Made by a program: the position numbers and the translations under genes. A stretch of 64,000 bases of DNA from Phoronis australis (lineage: Eukaryota; Phoronida; Phoronidae): contig NMRA01000342.1 in NCBI GenBank assembly GCA_002633005.1, positions 334,056 through 398,055 on the forward strand, in the 5' to 3' direction. The notes below the pieces were generated by a model that made no database searches, had not been told where the DNA came from, and saw only the letters and a program-made list of their open reading frames with translations. Shown here piece by piece: positions 25,501 through 37,500 of this stretch. Numbering within the stretch: the stretch's first letter is position 1; every line of letters begins with the position of its first letter.

Positions 25501-28500
25501 CGACTCATCGCCAGTTTGAAGGGCGAAGGCCTTAAGGCCTCTTCAAGATGGGATCATAGACATGACGTTAAGTACTCTCTCCTGCATCACGTGGCTAACG
25601 CCGAATCTATCGGTAGCTGGTCAGCAAAACGAAACGATAAGAACCAATACGTTCAGGTAGGTATGGTCTTAAACGAAGTAATTCGGAACATGGTCGCCGT
25701 ATCCCAGTTGTGAAAATAAAATCTGAAATAATTTGTGTAAACACGGACTTAACAGAGCACAGTTAAAGTTATGTTGAGTGCTGCTTCGGCGGTCAAAACT
25801 GCAAACTTCAAGAATGAAGCTGGTTATTAACACAGATCACAGTTTGTCTATGGAAACAAAGAGCATCACACATGCCTTATTACACGGCTCGCTTTCTGGT
25901 GACGAGTCGAAAAATGAAATCAATACACTCGCTACTGTGTGAAACGGGATGTCCCTAGGTAATAGTCATATTGCCGAAATAGCTTCAACATACCTTTAAG
26001 AGAATAGATATCTAGAAAGTCTATTAACCTAAAAGTTTCAAATTTTATCGAAATCGTGTAGCCATAGCTTAGGCTGAATTGAAAATAGGAACCGCAATCC
26101 GTCAATGATACAGAATACAGAAGGTGAAGTGTCCAGCGATCATTCTTTTCCAGGTCGACCTTGGAAAGGTTGAGAATATTTCAGCGGTGGCCACCCAAGG
26201 ACGAGAAGAAGCTTCACAGTACGTGACGTCATACTTCCTTAAATACAGCAACAACGCCCACGTTTGGACTAAGTACGATAAAGGTCGCGTGTTCTCAGCC
26301 AATTATGATCAGAACACCGTGGTACGACACTCGCTGAACCCACCAATCAAGGCGCGCTACGTCATGCTGGTACCAGTGTCGTGGAAGTCTCATATTTCTC
26401 TCCGCTGGGAACTATATTCACCTTCCGGATGCGAAGTTGCAAGTAAGCATATTTTAGTTGAAAAAGAAAAGTGCATGGTAGCTGTTATAGAACAAACTAA
26501 ATCCCAAGCAATGAATGTTGGTGACATCAGTCCCAACTCACATTTTTTGCGCAAAAAGATACTTTGGGTGTCACTTTGAAGCTAATGAGTACATGTCAAT
26601 CGAGCAACTATTTAATGAAATTTACCTTGCCAAATAACTCCCTAACTTTTAAACATCTAAGCTAAATCAAATTTCTTTCCCAACTTGTCCTGTAACGGTT
26701 TTTACCATGGGTTTGGGAACACCTTTCGCCTGTGTTTCTTTACAAGTTTGTCTCGATTGCAGTTTGCGACAAGCCTGTGCCTCTGAAATCCCTCGTCGCA
26801 TCCGCTGCCAACGAGGACCTTTCTGCTTCTTCCATTCTCAGCAACAACGAACTTTACTACGGACCGCGTCACAGTCGCTTGAACACATATCTCCGCGGCG
26901 ACACCGGAAGTTGGTACGCCGGTAGTCACGACGCATACCAGTACATTCAGGTACGAATACGCGTATTTGATCGATCATTTATAACTATCATTCTTACACT
27001 AGATTACGATGAGCACATTGTCAAGTTGTGAAACCTTACACGACATTTTTAAAGCAAAAACAAAACATGCATTTATACTGTTCAGCTTCATTTTAGTTTG
27101 TAACGCCACCTAGCAGCTTCAACTAAACACAAGCTCAATGAAAAAACTTATTTCCAAACAATGCTCTTTCAACATGATATTTCAGAATCCAGAATATTCA
27201 ACTCGTGAATCATCACAAAATGGCTGCATTAGTTGAACAAATTTTATAACTTTGGAAATTTGACAGTAAAAACAGAAACACACGGATGTCATTTAGAGAC
27301 CATTTCCTTCCTTGACGTCTTTAGATTGATGATTCTGTGAGGACACGAATGACATCTTTGACGTCATTGACCATATTCTAGGATGACTGCTTCACAATGA
27401 GGGCTATCGTTCTGAAATTTCGGTAGCGTAATGTATGACTCTAGACGGCACTTTGATAGTGTAACTTGTCTTTAAGGTTGACTTGAAGGAGCCAAAGACC
27501 GTGGTAGCCGTTGCCACTCAGGGACGTGAGGATTACGGGTGTTATGTGAAATACTACTCGCTCGAATTTAGCATGGATGGAATGAACTGGGAGACCTACG
27601 TTGAAAGGGGTTTACTTCGGTATGCTTTAATGGAAAAAAACTTGAAGCTCATTATTTAAGAGTTACATCTACCACTTGGTCCACAAGAAACTTCCGCCCT
27701 TCTGTAGCCGGCGAAGAAGCAACTTCACTTTCACACAAAAATGTCACAAATGAACTATTACATACTGACGCCTCCTGCCGAGACGCAAGGGTTTTTAAAT
27801 ACAATCGCTGAAGCAATCGGTTTGTGTACGTTATTGTTTCGTGAACATTGGTAATTATTAACAAAATTGATAAAAGAATTTGGCATCGCTTTTCCTTTTA
27901 TAGCAGATGTACTTATATGTTACAGGGCCTATCCCTGTATTCTTCCAATGCCAAGTTGTAAAATTAGTGAAAATCTCAATCTTCTTTTTGAGCAATCCCC
28001 TATTTTTTATTGTGTCATTTCCAGCTTGTTTGACGGAAACACACATCACCTGAGAATCAAGAAAAATTTCCTGGAGAACCCTTTCAAAGCCCGATTTGTT
28101 CGTCTTCGACCGAAGTCGTGGTATGCAGCACTTGGTATGAGATGGGAGTTATACTCTGACGAATGCGAAGGTGAATTTTCTTTGAATAGCAAACGGCTAG
28201 GACCATATAGGGCTTTGAGAGTGCAGAGACGAAATCCGCTTGTTTAAATTCAAACTTCTTAATCGTGAAAAACGAGGTGACCAAAACAAAAGGTATTAAT
28301 TCTTTCCCCCAAAGACATCCCGTTGGCTTTTTGCGCCAAGCTATGCAACGTCAACTGCGCAGTCATGGTACATGTAAGTTTAAGACACGATGTCTGTTAA
28401 ATAAGTAAGTTGCATATCTCCACTGCTTTCAGTTTTAATTGACACTTATTCCGTCTACATTAAGTTCACTGAACGATTGTCCAACAAAAACTATAGCCGT

Positions 28501-31500
28501 CTAGCGTCACTGATTATTTCATTGACTTACAGCAGTATCAAAATTCAAGATCTTTCGATACTGACAGTGTTCGTCAATTTCACGTCATCGCGCGCGCACA
28601 TCACTTCATAAGATAGCTGGAGAAAGGTTAAAAACTTGATACCTTCGGAAGTGCCCTGGCTCAAATTATCGCACCGTAGTGGCTTTTGTCATAAAATGGG
28701 TGCACCTGTGTATTTAGCTATGTAGCGTAATAGCCCCTTGTCACGTGCCTAGGCTCAAACTAGCCTCCCGTTCAGTAACGCTAGGACCTCGCTAAAAAGC
28801 AAGACTTCGCGAGATTACGCGAGATATTGCCGTGCATTTTAAATAAGAACACGTGACTTTGACTAGGTCTTAGCAAGGTCCTAGCGTAGGTCCTAGCTTC
28901 TACTGAACGCACGCTAGCTCTCCGTAGTGGCTCTAGTGATGTAATGTGCCAAAGCATTTCGGCTGCTGCTAAGTTTGGTTGCTATTCTGGTCAACATTAC
29001 ATGTACACACACGAGTGCTTTATTGCCAGAAATATGAAGGGAATTACTCTTTAAGCTATAGAAGAATTTTGTGTTCGCAGAATGTGCCGAGCCAAGCCTG
29101 TTGCCCAACGCCAAGATCACGGCGTCGAGCTGTAGGGATGACAACAGGTGTACGGAAAACAGTTTGTTGGGATACGTCAACGATTTTGCAAACACGTACG
29201 CCTGGTCTCCCAAGAAGAGTTCAACCAATGAGTACATTCAGGTATGTAGAAGACTGTGAAATCACGTTAAAAATTCAGCCGCCCATCGAAATATCCTGCG
29301 ATATCCCATGACTCCTTACAATTGCAAACTGACCTTAACAAACTCTATGACTGGTCTCACACATGGAAGATGAAATTTAAACCTGAAAAAAGTGTTGATC
29401 TCATATTTTCTAAGTCTAATAATACTCATTTCCAAACAAATCCAACACTGGAATTATCACTCAATGAGGAAGTTATCCCCAATAAGTTCACGCAAAAACA
29501 TCTTGGCTGGCTACTCGACCATAAACTTACATTTACTCCTCATTGTCGCGAACTCGTTCAAAAAGTACAAAGATTAATTAATCCAATTAGAATTATCTCT
29601 CGTCATCTCAACTCCATGCATCTTGAAACTCTGTTCAAGTCTTTTGTACTTCCACATCTAGATTACTGTGACATAATCTACCAATCGGCAAACGCTGGCA
29701 TACTTCTCCAACTAGAAAGACTACAATACCAAGCAGCTTTAGCCATAACCGGGGCATACAAAGGGTCCAACACAATAAAGGTTCTAAATAGTCTTCACTG
29801 GAGCAAACTAGCAACCCGTCGTAAACTCCACCTGTCCATGTATACATTCAAAGTCTTAACCAACATAAACAATTACTCTAACAAAATCGTCTTTGACTCC
29901 TACAAAAGACCAAACACGAGACCAGGACTCCGGCAAAGCAATATGTATACTATTCCAGCCTCCATCAGCCAAGCCTTCAGAAGATCAACGATATTAACCT
30001 GTATTGACAACTGGAATTCCTTACCTTTCAAAATAAAAGAAAGCACTTCAATCGTCACTCTCAAAAATAACTTTAAAATGCACACCACTACTCCAGACCT
30101 GCCAGTCCCATTGACATCATTCCAACTTCCCCGCAACCATGAAACATAAACCCTATACAGATCAAGATGTGGTCTATTCCTAAACAACGAGAAATTTAGA
30201 CATAATTTTGACAATATTTCGGCTCTGTGTTCCTGTGGAGATACCCAGACATATCCTCATGTTTTCTTTGCTTGTGAGGTATGCAAGGAGGAGAGGGTAC
30301 AGCTCTTCCAGGCACTCGAACAATACCCCAGTGTTTATAAAAATACTCTGAAATTCCGCAATTGTACAACAAAATTAATTTCTTTCTATATGGATGTCAA
30401 GAACTTAACTCAAACGAAAATATGGTTTTATTTGAAATAGTATCAGAATTTCTTTATAACATTAAATCTCTTTGTGTGAGTGGATAGAATTTATAAATTG
30501 TATGAAAATGAATTATTTTAATTCGTTGTCATATATCATTGTATTCTTAACATCAGTTTTTTTATTTATGTATTCGTATATAATCGTTGTATATAGACTT
30601 CTTTGTATTTTTTTACCCAGATCTAATGCCTCTTGGCGCTTTCTGGGTTATGTATATTCATTGTATTCTGAAGATTTCGTAATAAACATTAAAAAAAAAT
30701 ATCCTGTGAAACATTGATGGACTGGAGAGCTAGTAAATCCACTAAGCCGTCCGGCCAAGTAGGACGCTGGGGTGTATGCGATGGCCAAAAAAATCGCATA
30801 ACTCCATTTAGACATGGAAACTACACGTGGTGTGAAATGTTGAGTGGTATTTCCTAACTGTCAAACATGTATATTTGCAGGCTGAATTCAAAGAACCCAC
30901 AAAGATTTTTGCAGTCGCCACTATGGGCCGCTCTGGCTACAACGAATATATCAGGAAGTACCAATTGCTCTACAGCCAGGATGGAGAACAGTTTGAATAC
31001 TACATGTTAGTAGCCAAACAGCACAATTATTTGACTTTGCTCTTGTTTTTTCTGGAATTTCCTGAAGACGTTGCCTTTTTGTTGACTATAAATCGTTAAA
31101 TTAGGTGCCCAAGTACTGGATTAAATGTTAAGAAGTTTCTCACTCCAATTTTAGATTAGTCTAGACTATGCTAATTAACGTTTGGGTTGCAAATTAAACC
31201 GTTCCGTCGACAACTTGCTTAATTAACTGTAAAATCGAAATTTTATGAAGATATGACTTGTAACCATTGTATTGTTTAGGGAGAACGGGAGAGTGCGCAC
31301 TTTCTGGGCTAACATCGATTACCGTCACGTGTCTAAGCATATGCTGAACAACCCTATCACTGCTCGTTTCGTCCGTCTTCACTTCGTCCAATGGAACTCA
31401 TGGATTTCTGTACGCTGGGCGCTATACGGAAGTTCCGGTTGTGAACCAGACGGTAAGTATGATAGAACATGGCCCATTGGCCGTTTACAGACGGAAGAAA

Positions 31501-34500
31501 AGTGATGCGTGCACAGCCCAAAGTACATACGTATGAGGCATCATTCCTTTTCACGACCTGATGAATTGTTGCAAAAGAACGATCCCACAATACACTGCGC
31601 ATACGACGTCTCACTTTATCCATAAACAGCATCAAAGGCAGTTAAAAGAAGCTGTTTGGGGATGTAGAGTTTTATGTTACCCACCTACACGCATATTTTT
31701 CGTTGATAATGGCAGCCTTTCCTCCTATTTCGTCTTTTGAAATATACACACAGGCTTAGCGTCACCTGTCAGTCGATAACCTAAAAATATTTATTAAAGT
31801 GCATCCCTGCATGTTTTACGTTTTATGCAATCATTTTTTAAGGTCATGAAGTTTAATATCGTTCTGCTCACCGGCAACTTTATAGTAGAGTACCTCGAGT
31901 ATAGTAGGGTACCTCGAGTATAGTAGAGTACCTCGAGTATAGTAGAGTATCTCGAGTATAGTAGAGTACCTCGAGAAGTTTGACCGTATCAACCGTGTAT
32001 TTGTTTTAAAAAAGTTGGTTACACTTGAAAGTAAATCAATTGGGGATGGATGTTTTCTTAATAGTTTGGCTTAATTTCGTTTCACTATTTTGAAGCGGAA
32101 AGAATGTCCTAAGCCTATCTTGTTTCCTTCTATCCAAACTAGTACTCGCCCAGTGAAGAATCCAGATGGAAACAGTATTTCGAATTTTNTTTTACGTTTT
32201 ATGCAATCATTTTTTAAGGTCATGAAGTTTAATATCGTTCTGCTCACCGGCAACTTTATAGTAGAGTACCTCGAGTATAGTAGAGTACCTCGAGTATAGT
32301 AGAGTACCTCGAGTATAGTAGAGTACCTCGAGTATAGTAGAGTACCTCGAGAAGTTTGACCGTATCAACCGTGTATTTGTTTTAAAAAAGTTGGTTACTC
32401 TTGAAAGTAAATCAATTGGGGATGGATGTTTTCTTAATAGTTTGGCTTAATTTCGTTTCACTATTTTGAAGCGGAAAGAATGTCCTAAGCCTATCTTGTT
32501 TCCTTCTATCCAAACTAGTACTCGCCCAGTGAAGAATCCAGATGGAAACAGTATTTCGAATTTTTAACTGACTCATGCATACATAAGGATAAAACCAGGC
32601 CTGCGTTCCGTAGACGCGATAACATCGCAAAAACTCAGAATCACGCAAAACTTTGAGATACTGCAAGCTACACACTTGGTCACTCTATTTTCCTTTGAGA
32701 TTCTTGCGCCTACGGAACTCGGTCCCTAATTCTCATGATTTCATCAAAACTAATTCTTTGACGTGCTACTGCACAATTAATAATTCGCAAGAGATCATGC
32801 ATATAAAACACTTCCTCACGGTGCCACAAAGTGTTCCTGTTCTTAAGTATCAAACTGTTTCGCCTCACATCCGCCATTAGCTGGCAGATTAAGCAGATTT
32901 TTAAGGACTTTTCAAACGTCATCCAAACTTTCGTGGCCTCACGAGAGTTACATGCTATTATTTTGCTTCGAAGTTTCATCGGTCGAGTCGTAGATACTGT
33001 CCAATACGCTGATATAGAAACCTACTAATGCAGGACTAAGTATCGTTTAAAGTTTGGGATGGATTAAGTTTCGTACCTTAACGCCCACGTTACTTAAAAC
33101 AATGACTGATTGTTGTTCTAGTGTGCTACGGCTCTGCTTACGAAAGACCCGGATATGTTGCCTCAGGCAAGGCCACAATGAGCGCACTCCACACGTACAA
33201 TTCTGCTTATGACCCTAATAAATACTCCAAACTGGGAAGCGTTAGATCGTGGTGGACGCACATTCGTACCAGCAGATACTACATCCAGGTGAGGTTCATA
33301 GTCATGTCCACTCGGATGTTTACGTCAGTTACACAGGACTTCTGAAAATTTTGTGTTGAACAGTGGCGAATTAACAAACAGGGATTTTCGATGTAACTCA
33401 GAGAAAGGTTATTGGATGACGATAAACTTTCCAGTGGTGGCAAAAATTAAATAAAATCAAAAAGGTGCCAAAAATTAAATAAAATGAAAAAAAGGACACC
33501 TGTATATTTCTTGATGTTTTCAAGGAGAAATCATGTGGGTCCGCTTTATTAGAAATCCAACTTGTCTCACACGGAACTACAGGTACAGTGTAGAAAGCTC
33601 GTAAAACATAATAATTGGTGTCAAAACTCTAACTAAATTAGTTGTGAAGCAACTTAAGTAATGAGCCTAGGGGGCATACCTGAAAATAGACGTGCGTTCC
33701 ACAGACGCAAGACACGAGAGAAACATGATCACGCAAGGCCTGGTTAGTGAAAGGCAAATGATTCGCAACCTTACTCGCGTACACTAGCAAAGCAGTCTGC
33801 GAGGCTGGAATCATTGACTTATGGGATAGTACTCGTTGTTTACCATTCAATATGCTTAAGTAGAGAGTGTCATGTTTATGAAAAGCGCCCGTAGTGTTAC
33901 TGCTTTGCATTATGTCGGCACCACTTTCTGCTGTTTGCGAGAATTGAAGAAACAATTTCAGTTACCCAGTATAATGCGTTCGAGGTTGTTGAAGGTACCA
34001 TGGAAGTTACAATTTTCTCCTTCCAGGCTGACCTCGGTTCATCCAAGGTCATCACTGGTGTGGCTACACAGAGCATGCGCGGTACTAGCCGATACGTCAG
34101 AGGCTACTACCTGTACTATAGTGAGGACAACAAATCTTGGTACGCCTACCAAGAGAATGGAGCAGTGCGATGGTTCAAAGGAAATGACCAAATTAATAGG
34201 ATTCAGGTAAATGGATGTTATTCAGTAAATCGGTAAAAATGATTACATAACGGTAACAGTATAATTTTGTTTTAAATCGATCACTGGACGCCTGCAAATA
34301 AAATTTTGTACTTAACCCACAACTCATTGGGTGAACTTCACTAGGAAGCAATGTCGTTGAATGTTTCGAGACAAACGTTGTATAACTGGTCTTTTTACTG
34401 GTAGTGTCTGATGTCGTCTGCGCAATGGAAAGTGAAAATGAGCTGAGATTTGCGCAGTCGACACTTCAATGGAAATTAAGTGGCTTACGCTGCACATTTA

Positions 34501-37500
34501 TTGCATGTGTACATGAACACAAGTGTACTTTGTGAGAAAGCAAACGCACACGAAGAGGTACGTGTCGTGTTTTATTTCTGTGGGGTATGATCTTTTCACG
34601 GATTTCTGAGGCGCCCAAAGAAGCTTTTGCGTTACCAGAGAAAAGGTTAATAAACCCCAGTACCTTTGGGGATCCCATGACTACTGTTCTGTTGTTATGA
34701 TCAGGTGAACAATTTCGCTAAGCCAGTTACAGCGCGCTACCTCCGACTTTATGCTACCGACTGGTACAGCTACATCGCTTTGAGGTGGGAGATTTATGGA
34801 CCGGGTTGTGATGGTACGTAATTTCTGCTGTTTTTAACTGAGCGCCAACTTCTGAACATTCGCTCACGTATTTTCCAGTATAAACGCCTTGGGCGTCTGG
34901 TCGAGTACCACAATAATGCCGCGGTTCGTCGAAGAAACAGAAGTTTTATTTAGTTCACATACCGCTACAAAATTGGTCTAAAATTGTTCCTTAGTCAGAC
35001 GAGGAGTGAATTTAGGTCTTACAAAGAACCGAGAGTTCTTACACGTATATTCCTCGAGACCATGCTAAGCTAATGAAATGACAGGCCGTGACAAGTGCAA
35101 ATCAAAACTTTGTTTTCTTGACACTTTCAGGTAATATGGTTAATCCACAGCTTCTCAGAATCACGAAGATTAAATTGTTTTGTTTTAGCTGGTTTCTCCT
35201 TGCATGGCATCACGTCCACGTTTTCTTATGGGCTTCATAAGTACACACTCTTAGTCATTAAACGAGTTCGTGTTGCATAACTAATGGCGTCAAAGAAAAC
35301 GTGAAAAACTAAATTAAAAGAAATTTGCAGACAACAGTCACAGAATGTGGACCATCTCGTAATACATCTGCTTCATTGAACGTCATCTTTGAAGTGTGAC
35401 TTTTACCATGGCGTTTTCAGTAAGATTCTAGCAAACCTGTAACACGTGTCACCGTGACTGCAGTCCCGTCGACATGCTGTAATGTCATATTCTTTCCAGA
35501 ATGCTCTCGCCCACACTATCTAAAGAACCTGCCCATCACAGCCTACAAGGCGAAATCGGGCAATGTCGCGTACACGAGACTTACTGACGTGGAAGGTAAT
35601 GGCGGATGGGTGCCATCTGCCAGGCGGGACGAGTGGATTCAGGTGGGTCTCATCTGATATTGTAAACGGATATAAGAGCGTTATTTTTACCCAGTGATAT
35701 TAAACAGATAATTGGCTTTCACTGAGGTATGGACTTTCACCAAAGTTAATACGCTGGTTTTAAAGACCACAAAATGTAATAATGACTTGAACTCCGCTTC
35801 TGTCATTGTCCGTTCTTGTTGTCTGAAAACCAACGTGTTACAAAAGCTAAATAATTCCTGTAAGGGGTCATGTTTCAATCGTATGTCGATCACTCGTTCG
35901 GTCAGTCAGCTACCATTTTTTATCCAAAATGTGAAGAGATTTTCGCCCGACTGGACAAAAGAACAATCTGTTATATTTTGGGGAAGAAGTCATGTTTTGG
36001 TGTCACACAAGGGTCGTTTTTAATGCAAAACATTCGACAAATATTATTTAGTTATATCAAAACAACCACGACAAGGTGCGTGTCAACAGAGGATGATGGG
36101 AAATGTGATGTCTTAAGCACACTTTAGCTCAGAATCTGGATGACTTAAATGGATTAAAAAACTCTTGAGTTCGGTGACGTGCTGATGGCGCAGTGGTAAA
36201 TTGGTGGCTTAGAAAAAAAAAGATCCCGGAATCGAATGACAATGAGATTTCCGTTACTTTAAAGGGTCACAAAAATGACTTCCACCTCACTGAGGAGCCA
36301 ATATGAAGTTATGAACGGTCATTACGGAAAATTAGAGTCTCCGATATATTGACCACTTGTGAAATTGTAACTTGGTAATCTATCTAAATTGTGAAAAAGA
36401 TTAATTTTGACTCATTGCTCTTACACCGAAGGAAACGCCAACTTTTGAATGGTGAGACTTTTCCATGCTCGTCCTTCTGTGGGGTTCTCCTGGTACAGTT
36501 GTACTTCCGCCACCCAAAATCGATTCCCAGCTCTATAAAAACCTGCATTCTGGCGTGTTGTATTAAGCACTGTGTATCTCCCATACCTCGAACAAGTACG
36601 TAACGTAGTAGGCGGACTTGGGAGTGGGCACAGGGACACGACCAAATAACGTCGCACGTCATTTTTGAAGTTTACGCGAGGCTATTTTCTTCTAGAACTG
36701 TAGTTCGCACCCCCCCCCTTACGACATCCTAGATGCAACAGTCCATTCGGCTTGGGTGTAGAAGCTCTAACTATCTAGCTAGCAGAATCTATGTAAAAAG
36801 TTTTGGACTTTCGTGACAAACTGTATTTTCAGGCTGATCTTGGATCTGTGAAAAATGTCAGTGGAATCATCACGCGTGGCCGAAACTACCACGGTCAGTG
36901 GGTACAAAAATATGCCCTGGAGTACAGCACTGATGGCTCGAAATGGTACAAAGGCAAAGAGTATTCAGGTAAGGTTATTTATAGGTGCGGTATTACAGTA
37001 ATGTCCCACCCCCAGGTGAGGTGATGCTTCGACTCTGCGTAAACAAATTTAAGGAATTATTTCGTTATTTATGCTAAATCGCTCATTATTTAACTATCCA
37101 ATGACGAGAGTTTTACTTAATCGCTGGATTTCAAGTACCTTAAATCAACAGAATCAATGTCCACCTTCTATTTCATCAGTTACGCCTGCAAACAAAATAT
37201 TGAAGTTCAAATTCCACGACCTGCTGCTAACCTAGCCAAATGACGTCGTATGGAGATCGCAGGGTATTGTAGTGTAATTTGCGAGATCCATGCGACGGGC
37301 GTAAGCGCGTGGCATGGTTATCATCTATAGGTCACTTCCATTGTTTTCCTTGGTTGCGTCTTTGCTGGACAATACAAGTCGCATGGATATCGTACCTTGG
37401 TCGCTCATCAGCCAGTTACCGATAAATACTTGCTATTGTCTTTAATATAAGAAAGAAAAACAAAGTGAACAATGGATACGCCTATCTATCGATATCTGTG

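Noticed and set aside
27600-27625. Alternative donor GG/GTTTAC for exon 14
   Set aside because: It breaks the reading frame into exon 15; the GTATGC donor at 27620 keeps phase 2 and the domain continuous.
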